Source: Aphrocallistes beatrix (taxonomy: Eukaryota; Porifera; Hexactinellida; Sceptrulophora; Aphrocallistidae). Taken from it: DNA of 64,000 nucleotides. The position numbers and the translations under genes were made by a program. The stretch is taken from positions 9,025,524 through 9,089,523 of the forward strand of contig OY725488.1 of assembly GCA_963281255.1 (NCBI GenBank), given 5' to 3'. Shown here piece by piece: positions 54,262 through 64,000 of the stretch (positions within the stretch are counted from its first letter, which is position 1; each line of letters begins with the position of its first letter). The notes under the pieces were generated by a model. The model had not been told where the DNA came from and made no database searches. It saw nothing but the letters and a program-made list of their open reading frames with translations.

Positions 54262-55153
54262 TCGTTCTTTGATTCCTGGGTCTCGGCTTCTTAGTCCTCA
54301 TTTGACTTTACAAGTGCCACCTGCTCACCGATGTCTCTGAATCCTTCTTCCAAAGGGATGTCTTTGAGCAACAGGGATCTTCCACCTCTCTGCCATCTTC
54401 ATAGCTCCTCAGTGAGTTCATCTTCTTGCGTCCTATTCCACTCATTGAGTCTGGGCTGTGTCTCACTAGGCATCTGAGTGAAGGAAAGGTGCACGCTTGC
54501 TTTGGCGTCTGTCCTGTCTGAATTTCCTCCTCGACATACCGCACGAAAAAATCCATGACAAGTTCTCCTGGTGGCCAAGTCATCTCCGAAACCTCTCGGC
54601 TGAGGGAATACATCCTTTTCTGGATCTAATCTTTCTCTGAGGAATTCGAACGCAGCAGCTATAGTGTCCATCTCAAGTACTTCCAGGACAACTTTCTCCT
54701 CCAGGTTCCCTCTCCACATAGGCTGGAATAGTTTGAGACATAGACTAAGCCTAATGCTTGAGACCTCCCAGTTTGTCTGTGACTAGTCGAAGTGATTCTA
54801 TTTGTGACATGCCTGGAGGTTACCTTCTTGCAGTTGAGCAGGTACCACTTCTCCTCGTCGTGGCCAAATCCAATGACACCCATGAATGACTCCAAGTAGT
54901 GGTTACTCAACGAATCCAACGTGATGCTAATGTATCTTACTTTCAAGATATGCGTCTTGAATCTCTCCTCACACTGCTTCTTCGGTTGATGAAGTGGGTT
55001 CGAAGAGTCTGCACGGACAAGGGTTTGTACCCAGGGACCATCCTCCATGAACAAAACTTCGAACTTCGGAGGAAATCAATGCTTATAGGATCAGGGCACA
55101 GGTGTTGTTGCCGTGTCAGGGTTTTTTTAAGAAAAGTGTAGAGTTAGAAATGG
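54262..55153 (-). pseudogene. hAT transposase relic
   Basis: Reverse-strand pieces in different frames: MVPGYKPLSVQTLRTHFIN, then QPKKQCEERFKTHILKVRYI and SITLDSLSNHYLESFMGVIG (the first catalytic Asp region of hAT enzymes), then EVLEMDTIAAAFEFLRERLD. Frame changes separate them, and neither inverted ends nor target duplication were found. It begins exactly where similarity to 38,790 ends, so it came in with or replaced that flank. Older than the elements on either side. Confidence 0.6.
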
Positions 55154-55157
55154 ACTG

Positions 55158-58100
55158 CACAGGTGTAAATTCTTTACGAAAAAAATGAAAATATTATCAA
55201 CGCAAAAGAGTGAGTGGACTGGCTAATACAATGTTCTATACATAAGAAACCGCGAATTATTATCCTCTGTGACGTCAAGAAAAAAAAATATTTTCAAATC
55301 TAATTTCTGACATATTTTCTTCGTATACAGTAATACAGCTAAGTCGAAAAAGGTTAATTCAACATTGTTTTTGACTGCATCAATTTCTGGAAAGATTTAT
55401 CAAATCTAACTAACCATTCCAGAGATAAGCCTTGTTATTTATGGATGTCGGACGTTTTTGAACTCCCCCCTCTCTATTTTTTGAAATTCCAAATATCACA
55501 GGATTGGTTACCATAAATCCTATTAAATGTTTTTCTATCGAATAGCAAGTCGTGTATGGATTTAATAGTACATTGTACTCGTTTGAGAATAGTATCTGAG
55601 TGTCATGACCCCTTTTCCATAAATAGTGATATTGCACATAACTATTAATATGTTAATATTTGAAATCCACTTAGCTCTAAACTCGATACTAGTTAGACAA
55701 CTTGTATGGGAAATTATTGAGTGCAGATGCTATTTACATTAATCGATGGTTGCAATAGACACTTCGTAACTCCAAAACCACAATTTTCTGTAGAATTATT
55801 TTATGTCAACATGCTCAAATGATCATGAATAGAATTGACAATTCATTCATTTGCATATCAACTCTTTCATAAATTTCCATATATAAATTTGTTTAGTATT
55901 TTGGAATTCCTCCTTGAAGTTAACTATTCAAAAAATATTTTCAATATGGCCATACCAAATGAGGTATCAGATTCTTATGATAATTACCATCTTGATAATC
56001 TTTATCGAGTTTGTCAGTTATGCTATAAACGACTTACTCACAATTGATATCCAAAAGAGCTCAGGAATATTATCAAATAAACTTTACATCAGAGATAGCT
56101 GATCTGTGCAAACCAAAAGTTCTTTGTAGCATTTGTCGGGCTCGATTATCCAACCTTGAAACGGGAAAATTAACTATCGAGAAATGGGAAAAAGATCGTC
56201 CAAATGTTGAGTTTCTTCCAAGAGTTGTAGATAATCTATGTATCACTCGGAGTACTTTGGGGTGTAACTCAGAAAATCGATGTCAGATTTGCCAGATCAA
56301 CGCATCTTCTCTCAGTAATTTCATGGTCAAGTATAAAAATCAAACCCCTAGACCTGGTAGACCTTTAGAACAGTCACCATGTAAACCCATGTGTAGCAAA
56401 TGTGGGAGATATATGGAAAATCACTCAGAGAAATTTTGTAAAAGCACTATGTTACATCCCCAAAAGTCTTCAAAAGCAGGTGCACTTTTTGCGGAGAGAG
56501 TAGAAGCTCGAGGTTTCACAAGTTCAATTGCAGCAAAACATATTAAAGACAGAGACTAGTGCTAGAAGACAAATCTCAGTTTCCACAATTAGTTTGAACC
56601 ATCCTTACGATTCCAACAACAAAATTGTCGTATCTACAGTTGGGTATGAAGGTAGAGAAAGTGTCCATACAAGTTTGAGCGTTGAAGCTGTTCGAGATTT
56701 TCAGAGGTTGGGCCATCTAGGACTTGGCAAGCATTCTTACTGGGAATTAGGTCGAATTCTACGACGAGAAGGAATTATGTTTCCTACTGGTGGAATCAAG
56801 GGGGCTTGGGATGAAAAATGGTCAGTCTTTGGAAATATTTTTGCTCCAGTTACTCTTCCAATATGTCCTGGAAATATGAGTATTTCACCAGAGCCGACAC
56901 CATTTGGTTTTTGCACAGACAACGAACGCCTTTTGAATATTATCACACACAATCAGTTGAATCGAATATCTCGTTTAAAGTTACAAATCGATGGAGGGAA
57001 AGATTTCTTAAAAATGTCTATTAATATTATATCGATGAAGCCTGGTAGCTTGTATTTCTCCACTCCTAATAGTGTCCTGACTAACTTTGTCATTGCCATG
57101 GGAAAGGGTCCTGAGAACTATCACAATTTGAAACAATTGTTTACTTATCCATCAATAACTAGATTATTCACATCCGATTTTCCTATCCAAATTGCTTGCG
57201 ATTTCAAAGTTGCAGCTCTGCTTGTTGGAATTCAGCAAGCTTCAAGTAACTTTCCCTGTCCTTTTTGTTTATGGCGTAATGGTACTTTATGTACCGGTAT
57301 ACCTGCCGAATCCAGGAAGCGGGAAGAAATGATGAAAGATCTCTACAATAAAAATCATAATGTCGTCAATGAACCGATTATCAGCTGGTCAGAGTCAGTA
57401 ATGGAAAAAATTGCTCTTGCTCCATTACATATTCTTTTGGGCTTGGTAAACAAATTATACAGTGATGCCAGGCCTGGTGAGAGTTCATCGAATCGAAGAG
57501 AACGTAACCTCTACAAACTTCATTGTGCAGGACTGTACAAGTATAAAGTATTCAGATCAGATTATTGGAATGGTATACTAGAGGGCAATTCAGGCTCAAG
57601 ACTCTTGGACAATTTGGAGATATTCAATTCCCAAAGAAGTCAATGAAACTCGTTAATGCGTTGATTGCATTGAAGCATGTGAAAGAGAAGTGCCTAGGCA
57701 ATGTAAGAAAGCAAGGATGGCAGGACAGCATCAGAAATTTTCACAAGGCTTGGCATGATACAGGCTTATCATGGTCTCTGAAGTCACATATCCTTTCAGA
57801 CCATTATGAGGAATATTTCAACAATTATGAAAGTATTGCTGATGCAGGAGCTGCTATTAGTTCAGAGCAAAGTGGAGAAATGCTCCATTCTCGATTACAA
57901 AGGGTATGGGATCTTCGCTTTAAGACTCGAGCAGATAATTCTCTCTACCCACAGCGTCTTGTTGATTGTATGGTCACATACAATTATAACCTAAAGTGGG
58001 ATAAAGCTGTAAGATCAAGCACAGGAGAGTTAGAAAAAGATATTGAGGAAATTGAAATCGACAACGAATCGATTGAGGTGGATGAAGAGAGAGTAGAACT

Positions 58101-58800
58101 GCACAATTGGATAACTGATTCTGAAAATTCAGAGATAAGCGATTCAGATTGATTTAATAGACAATTAGCACTAACATACTGCTCTTGAATTAGCCAGAAA
58201 TATATTAGATTTATTAGTTATAACAATACAGCAAAGTCTTTCGAAATGATGACGTATTAATTAATGATGATGAGTAACAGCATGTATTTTCTGATTGTTG
58301 TTAACAGCAGTACGGTATCCATCCATGTCTATGAGATACATATAAATATATATATGTGTTCAATATTGCCATTTATGGAAAAATAGTTATAACGTCACAC
58401 TCGAATACTAGTCTCAAACTATTCCTGTGATATTTGGAATTTCAAAAAATTGAGAGGGGGGAGTTCAAAAGCGTCCGACATCCATAAATAACAAGGCTTA
58501 TCTCTGGAATGGTTAGTTAGATTTGATAAATCTTTCCAGAAATTGATGCAGTAAAGAATAGCGATAAAATAAACTCAAAAACACAATGTTTGAGTATGAA
58601 TTAACCTTTTTCGGCTTAGCTGTATTACTGTATACGAAGAAAATATGTCAGAAATTAGATTTGAAAATATTTTTTTTTCTTGACGTCACAGAGGGTAAAA
58701 ACTCGCGGTTTCTTATGTATAGAACATTGTATTAGCCAGTCCACTCACTCTTTTGCGTTGATAATTTTTTCATTTTTTTCGTAAAGAATTTACACCTGTG
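55158..58800 (+). mobile_element. Chapaev/Transib-like DNA transposon with ~350-bp inverted ends
   Basis: Both ends start CACAGGTGTAAATTCTTTAC and stay nearly identical for about 345 (55,158-55,502) and 377 (58,424-58,800) bases. The 4-base direct repeat ACTG lies at 55,154-55,157 and 58,801-58,804, the target length reported for Chapaev elements. A single transposase gene runs left to right in between. Length 3.6 kb. The near identity of the ends points to recent movement. Confidence 0.85.
55946..58152 (+). pseudogene. DDE-type transposase with zinc-binding motifs, two to three frame changes
   Basis: Start near 55,946 (MAIPNEVSDSYDNYHLDNLY) with VCQLCYKRL. The next frame (56,044-56,559) has CSICRARLSNLETGKL, RCQICQIN and CSKCGRYM, a cysteine-rich N-terminal half. 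The third (56,528-57,646) holds LKLQIDGGKDFLKMSINI (likely first Asp), IQIACDFKVAALLVGI (second Asp), directly followed by FPCPFCLWRN (CxxC), and APLHILLGLVNKLYS. The last (57,565-58,152) has LKSHILSDHYEEYF (HxxxxxH) and SSEQSGEMLHSRLQRVW (likely catalytic Glu), then an acidic tail. The order Asp, Asp-CxxC, His-His, Glu is that of the Transib/RAG1/Chapaev group. The two later frame changes overlap cleanly, so only a few mutations separate it from an open gene. Confidence 0.75.
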
Positions 58801-58839
58801 ACTGAAATGGGGATTTTTCCATTCGGGTACGTTATGCAG

Positions 58840-59072
58840 CCACACGCCAGCTTGTAGAGACACCATTGCACTGTGCTCTGTCTCTTCTCAACTAACTCGT
58901 CCATCTCCGTGTTCAAGCTAGTCAATGCTGCTCCGTTCCCTGAGCTCATAGTGCTTACAGTGCAGGCTGGAGCAAAGTACTGCTGTGCCATCATCTCACT
59001 GTGCATCAACGTAGCAACATCAGAAGCTCCTTGGCATGTATCAATTCGGCGATCACGTTGCGCTGGAAACGA
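58840..59072 (-). pseudogene. Decayed coiled-coil relic, partial copy
   Basis: Matches 16,285-16,515 (words TCCATCTCCGTGTTCAAGCT, GCACTGTGCTCTGTCTCTTC) with substitutions. It lies between the Chapaev-like element and the broken NHL-B gene, the same place it holds relative to the 17.1 kb gene. Confidence 0.5.
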
Positions 59073-59276
59073 AGATTTAGAGAGTCTAAACTTAGAGATT
59101 TAGTCTAATGAAGAAACGAATTCAATTTAACAGTTGGACATACGGGATCTAAAGGTTCATTATCTGATAATTTGATATAAAAAAACAGCAGAAGACAAAA
59201 ATCTATTTAGAATTGAATAACAAGGAAAATAGAACAAATATAAGAATGAACAATTATCAATAATAGTAGTGAAATT

Positions 59277-59955
59277 TCAAAACAAAGTCAGTTCAATCAA
59301 AAAACTTTGTAGACAACTTTTATGATTCCTTTGAACTACAATAATCCTATTTGAATTATCTAGTGCTACTCCAGCAGGATGGTAGAATTCCTCATTCTCA
59401 GTTAAGTCTTCATTGGTAATGGTGTGTATTGTATCTCCTTCATTGTTGAATATCTTAATTTGATTACTTCCCCAATCAGTTACAATGATATTCCCCACTT
59501 GATCGATTGTAAAGAAATATCTAAATTGAATCTCTTCTTTTGGTATCAAATATCTTATCAGATCTCCTTCTAGAGAAAATATCTGGAGATGGAAAGTGGG
59601 ACAGTAACCAAACATTACAACATTACATGCTGTGAGTTTGAGTATTTGATTGTAAATGAGAAGATTTGAGTTTAATTCTTCTCAGGAATTTCAGATTCTT
59701 GTCAAATACAACTATTGATTGGTTGTAAAGTTCACATCCATAAATGTTCGTCTGTTCATCAACCTCAATTCCCCAAATAGGATTCTCTGTTTTCACAGAC
59801 TCAATTAAGTTGTTTGAAAATATGTTTAGTTTCAAAAAATGGCCTCCACCCTTCACGAAAAGGAATTCATTGGTTAGAGCTATTCCAGTAGATCGCCCTA
59901 CTATCCCATCAGTAATGGAGTGGAGATGGTTTCCATCAGAATTGAAAACTTGAAT
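59277..59955 (-). pseudogene. NHL family B 3' fragment (copy 4)
   Basis: Only the second half of the propeller remains, in two frames (59,277-59,615 and 59,623-59,950). A deletion near 59,620 (part of MKLYQNNMYVMFG is missing) shifts the frame. The final residues differ from its sisters by an altered stop region (SCLQSFLIELTLF). Upstream, the gene is cut at codons for QVFNSDGN and joined to TAF4 sequence at 59,956. No coil or start codon is left, so it is not functional. Confidence 0.85.
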
Positions 59956-60296
59956 TCTTTGAATCCGGCGCGGGTTGGCATGTTCCGAGGAGGATAGGCC
60001 TGCCGAGGCCGCATCATCATCGGGTTCATCATCCTTTGAGGACTGTTGGGGTTCTGCTGGGACAAGTGCGGGGGGAGTGGCATCTGGTGGAAATTCGGGC
60101 GTAGAGGGTTCGGTGGCATGGGGAAATTGTTGTGCATCCCAGTAGGGTGCGGCATGGACGTACCGCCAGGTCCAGTCGTGGGCTGGTAGGCCGCTGGGTT
60201 GAGCGGAGAGGGGTGCGAGTTGGTGAGGGGGGAGGGGTGCTGGGAGTGAGATAACATTTGTCCGGAGTTCATTTCTTCTGTGTCGGCAGTAGACAT
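59956..60296 (-). pseudogene. TAF4: TAF4 5' fragment fused to NHL-B
   Basis: Codons 1 to about 112 of TAF4 (MSTADTEEMNSGQML to PTRAGF), with the TAF4 promoter side intact, continue into 19 codons read out of frame from the NHL-B fragment and a stop at 59,901. It could make a 131-residue proline-rich peptide lacking the TAFH and TAF4 domains. Only a few substitutions separate it from the 5.5 kb copy (for example PHPTG for PLPTG and SQQNPN for SQANPN), so the event is young. Confidence 0.9.
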
Positions 60297-61860
60297 GCTT
60301 TTATAGGCTCGCTGGTGCTTGAATGTACTGTATAATAGCAGTTATAGTCTAATACAACAGTAAGAATTAGATTCAGATTCTGCTTACTAAGTTCTCTAAA
60401 ATGGCCGATTTTCTTTTGAGATATGTAGAACGTTGTGACGAATCAAAGTAGTTTAAAAATAGAATTGCATTGAATCGCAGGTTCACTGAAATATTGTACA
60501 TTTTGTTATGTAAAAATATGTATGATAGTTTGAACTAAACACCAAAACATTAATACATTGATACAAATAAAAGAAATCGACGCAAATGGACGGGAAGGAA
60601 CTCACTCACAGTAGTATTAGAGCAGTGATATTGATGCCAAAACGAGTTAGAGCTTCAATACGTGAGTTCTGCTAGGCCTAATAAGAAGAATCTTCTGCTA
60701 TAAAAAGGTAGAAAAGGCTACAATTCAATGCAAAGCTTTGCAAGACTTCTGTTCTTAGCCAAGTTGTTCTCTTATTCACTGTACGACTGAGCTATGGTTG
60801 TAGTAGATTACTGAGCTCTTGTGCTGTACTGTAAGGAGTTGATTTATATTGGAATTCTTTCTTTACTGACTGGAAGAGAATTACTTTCAAATTAAAAGTC
60901 GATAATGAGTAGTGAGTCATGAATGTTTTCTCCTTTAAATTTTACACTTAGAAAGTCAATGAGAAATTGTCTTCATCTAAATCAGTATGTGTATAGAAAC
61001 CTCGTCTCAACCAATCGGGGTTTCTGGAATCTTGAATTCTGGGTTGTTAACCAAAGAAGTGTTACAAACTTAAACTTGTGGGAGTCGAAGCGAATGCATT
61101 ATATCATCAGCATGGCTGCAGGCGATGAAACTGGCTTCATCTTAGCACAGAAATGTTAAATTTGAATTTTCAATTTACTTTGTCTTCAATCAATCAAATA
61201 ATCTAAAAGTCAGTCATTATATCTAAGCCAAGTTTGAACTCATAGATCCCAAATTAGGAGTGTTCAAATGCTGGTCCTATACTGTCACTCCTTGTCAGTA
61301 ATTATACATTATATAAGCTTGCACGTTTTATTGCTATAAGCAGTGTGATAAACAGTAAAAATATATCCAGATATGTTTTCAATAAACCTAAAAAATCTGT
61401 TTTTAATCTTTAGTTAGTATAACCATGCTAAATCTCAATGCAGGGCCTGAGGAAGTGGTACGCCAAATACAGCATTTAGCACTGTTTCATTGAAACATTT
61501 GTGTTACGGGCATTGCAAAATCTTTTGCCGCTATACCACTTTTTCAAATAGGATTGTTGCCATAAGTCCGACCAAATTCCATAGCTGGAATAAGTCCGAA
61601 TTTTCGAAACTGGAAAGAGCAGAATAAGAAGTACATAATACTGGAATAAAGAAGTGGCTAACAAGTCAGATATACATTTTACTTAAAATTCGCCTTAACA
61701 GGCGAATTTTGAAAACATTCCGCACCAAAAACCAATAGAATCTCCCCTGGTTCCTAACAAACCAAAAATTCCTCCAATCGACCCCCATTCTTTTATTTCA
61801 CAAAATAAACACTATTCTTCCTCTACATCCAAATAGATCATTCGGCCTCATTCCAGTTTT
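60297..61860. repeat. Segmental duplication, right copy (TAF4 upstream)
   Basis: Nearly identical to 5479-7040, ending at TTCGGCCTCATTCCAGTTTT. Directly after that, the text changes to the equivalent of 9113 (CAAAGCTAATACAAATGTTC), so 2.07 kb present in the left copy, including the three MITEs of 7.1-8.85 kb, is absent here. Confidence 0.85.
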
Positions 61861-61879
61861 CAAAGCTAATACAAATGTT

Positions 61880-63088
61880 CTATAAAAGCACACGAATACC
61901 TGAACAACATTTGGTAGCTAGCTTCGGTTCTGGTTCTTGTTCAGGGAGAAGGTGGTGAGTGAGACTAGGCGTAAACCTAACACGTACGCAGCCAAAGCGA
62001 TATTTCAACTTGTCAATCACAGTGCGACCGAAAAACAAAGCAGTACACACTACGTACAGTAACACAATTAGAACAAATACCACTAGGGAAAGGATTGCAC
62101 TGACATGATATTGGATCTCATCAGAGAGTCGGAGTGCTTCAATCTGTTGTTGAGTTACGATCAGTGGCTGGTAATAAGGAGTTCTGTAGAGGTAATGGAA
62201 CAGACACGGACCATAGAATGTAGCAATAGCGAATAGTGAGAAAAAGCTTTCGAGAAATTGACTCAAAGTTAGGCAGAAATATCCTATCCCCATACACCAC
62301 ATGATAAGTTTGAACTGATAACAGCTAATGACAGCTCTTCTGACCAATCCTTCTCTGCTACCTCTCACTCTCAACTCTAAAGCTCTCCATCTCAGTGTTC
62401 TGTAGACTATCCGACTGTGTTGAATCCAAATAAGGAAGTAGACGAGAGGGAATATCGATAGAACAACACTATGAAGGATCTTCAACTGTGCTACAGACCC
62501 TGTGATGATGATAGAAACCACAACCAGGGATGAGATTGACAGAAAGCGCTTGATGTATCGAAATGGATTAGAACGGATGTCATGGAAGGTTTCATGGAGA
62601 TACTTCATCAAACAAATGTTCAATGCTGCGGATAATATCAGTAGTGCTTGTCCAGTTGAGAGTACCATGGAACTGATTGGATGTCCATAGATTAAAGTGA
62701 AATCCAAACTTGGAAACTGTGTAAGTGCGTTGGTACAGTTCGAAATGGTGTCACTACTATTCGAATGAATATATTTGTAACCATTTGACATATCAGATAA
62801 TGCACTGCCAAGTGTACAAAACGATACGGAGACAAACTCACTAATATTAATGAGAAGTAGGAAAATGTATTTGATGATCTCCGATTTGTGATGAAGGGCC
62901 TTTTCCGAAAAATTCCCGAAAGGATCGGATTTTGCTTTCGCAACAAAACTACGGTATGACCTGATAAACTGCTTAATCCTGTTTAGGAAATGAATATTCC
63001 AGATTGACCATGGTAAGATCAAAATAATGAAAGGAAAGAGCATTACACAATTAAGAAGTATTTGAATAGAAATATTGTTAAGCGTCAT
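61880..63088 (-). CDS. Multi-membrane-span protein, family unknown (copy 2)
   Basis: 402 residues, single exon, alignable to copy 1 (9133-10,341) without gaps. Same hydrophobic segments and the same loop with NSS/NCT sites. The N-terminal 100 residues carry 20 of the 48 differences, while the last 40 residues are identical. Both copies therefore seem to be under constraint at the cytoplasm-like basic C-terminus and free or selected to vary at the N-terminal loops. Family and function unrecognised. Confidence 0.8.
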   Translation of the reverse strand: MTLNNISIQILLNCVMLFPFIILILPWSIWNIHFLNRIKQFIRSYRSFVAKAKSDPFGNFSEKALHHKSEIIKYIFLLLINISEFVSVSFCTLGSALSDMSNGYKYIHSNSSDTISNCTNALTQFPSLDFTLIYGHPISSMVLSTGQALLILSAALNICLMKYLHETFHDIRSNPFRYIKRFLSISSLVVVSIIITGSVAQLKILHSVVLSIFPLVYFLIWIQHSRIVYRTLRWRALELRVRGSREGLVRRAVISCYQFKLIMWCMGIGYFCLTLSQFLESFFSLFAIATFYGPCLFHYLYRTPYYQPLIVTQQQIEALRLSDEIQYHVSAILSLVVFVLIVLLYVVCTALFFGRTVIDKLKYRFGCVRVRFTPSLTHHLLPEQEPEPKLATKCCSGIRVLL

Positions 63089-63479
63089 CTTTCAATTAAA
63101 TTGTTAGTTTAATTCCAAACATATCTGTTGCTTTATAGTCGTGGATGAGCTAGTCTGCTTACAGATTGTAATTAGAGAATCTGAATTGTTAGATGATACA
63201 AGTCTAACAGTGAAACTGAATAGAATCATGAAAGCATTTATTTTCAGTAATATCTTTCCACTTACATCTTACAATATATATTTTTGGAAGGGACGGATTA
63301 AGCCTGCTCGTAAGAACTCTCCTCTCACTGGCAAAAGTATCCAAAAAGAAGCAAAAATGACTGTCCTGAATCAGTAAGGAAAGTCAGTATTTAATTTCAA
63401 TCATGAATTTTTTTTGTTGAAAAAGGTAAGCTTAGATTTTCATTTGGGTCCCTCATGAAGATATTACCTTTCCTCCATG

Positions 63480-63650
63480 TACCTTCTGTCTTATGAAGTA
63501 TTTATGTAACCTAAGTATTGTTTTGGACTGGGAATATACAATGTCAACTATTCCACTGTCGAGACAGAAAAGAAACTACATTAATAAACGCCGTAAATTA
63601 TAGCTCTATTGTTTCAGCCAACCCGGACCCTATGGACCGATCGTCTGAAT
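63480..63650. repeat. Copy of the ~150-bp upstream element
   Basis: TTATGTAACCTAAGTATTG, then GGGAATATACAATGTCAACT, then ATTCCACTGTCGAGACAGAA and AATAAACGCCGT. It sits about 400 bases upstream of the membrane gene, as copy 1 does at 10.75 kb. Confidence 0.6.
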
Positions 63651-64000
63651 CAGAGTATTAGAGGATATTAGACAGCCTTCCAGAGATACGCTCTCAGTCA
63701 CCAACCAAGAGGTATCTGTCTGAATCAGAAAATATTGTTTGGTTGAAAAACAGAGGACGAGGTGTTGAATAAAAACATCGAATCAATGTATATAAATTAT
63801 ACACGCTTCCAAAACTGACTTTTACCCAATAAATCTACTTAAGTAAATCTAAACTTTTTCATGTGCCTAAATCGATAAATAGCATTATAATATAGGGTAA
63901 ATTGAAAAATATGTTTAATCATTGTAATTCAAATAGATTGAGTCTAGTTATTAATACGAACCAGGGAACCGTCGAATTTGTACCTATCATCTGGAATTCG
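63651..64000. other. Spacer, nothing recognised
   Basis: Some words are shared with 11,000-11,100 (AAAAACATCGAATCAATGTA), so the paralogy with the first locus continues past the membrane gene. No gene seen before the window ends. Confidence 0.45.

Noticed and set aside
54308-55054. A new host gene on the minus strand at 54.3-55.05 kb
   Set aside because: The pieces YKPLSVQTLRTHFI and ISITLDSLSNHYLESFMGV are typical of hAT transposases, so a relic is the simpler reading.
1-64000. CRISPR arrays, bacterial operons, tRNA or rRNA genes
   Set aside because: No regularly spaced identical repeats with unique spacers, no cloverleaf or rRNA core words were seen; the DNA is clearly eukaryotic.

Overview
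The window is animal nuclear DNA. It is AT-rich, has short introns, carries many eukaryotic DNA transposons, and holds two recognisable metazoan housekeeping genes: the TFIID subunit TAF4 and the mitochondrial regulator misato (MSTO1). Most open genes are intronless and lie on the minus strand. Two expanded families of coiled-coil plus NHL-propeller proteins, together with a multi-membrane-span family, suggest an early-branching animal. A sponge, perhaps a glass sponge, is my best guess, but that rests on recall of similar proteins and is only moderately secure.

Layout. TAF4 (3.5-5.5 kb) is followed by a field of small inverted-repeat elements (6.7-8.9 kb) and a 402-residue membrane protein (9.1-10.3 kb). 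From 11.5 to 60 kb the same cassette recurs, always in the order NHL-A, NHL-B, misato (minus strand): A at 11.6 and 14.0, B at 17.1, misato fragment at 19.4; truncated A at 25.9, B at 29.7, misato fragment at 32.2; A fragment at 38.0, B at 40.7, four-exon misato at 42.6-51.1; A at 52.5, broken B at 59.3. The array then runs into a truncated second TAF4 (59.96-60.3) and a second 402-residue membrane gene (61.9-63.1). The whole array is thus bracketed by copies of the same two genes.

Mobile DNA explains most of the differences between cassettes. Because the cassettes are paralogous, several insertions can be read against an empty site elsewhere in the window: a ZBED-type hAT (21,700-23,768; TSD ATCTAGAG), a short hAT (39,607-40,578; TSD CAGATGGG), a foldback element (51,318-52,383; TSD GAATAAC), and a P element (42,946-47,472) inside a misato intron. 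The P element itself contains a Harbinger-type element, which in turn contains a pogo-type MITE. A 3.6 kb Chapaev/Transib-like transposon (55,158-58,800) has long terminal repeats that begin CACAGGTG and a recognisable DDE-type transposase. A short Ty3/gypsy fossil lies at 36.5-37.9 kb.

Of the host genes, TAF4 at 3.5 kb, three NHL-A genes, three NHL-B genes and both membrane genes look intact. The one misato copy with all four exons joins in frame across every splice site I can infer but has a one-base frameshift near its start. The other misato, A, B and TAF4 copies are fragments. The most interesting themes are the tandem cassette array, a set of elements whose ends are paved with short palindromes or 15-base repeats, and the Chapaev/RAG-like transposon.
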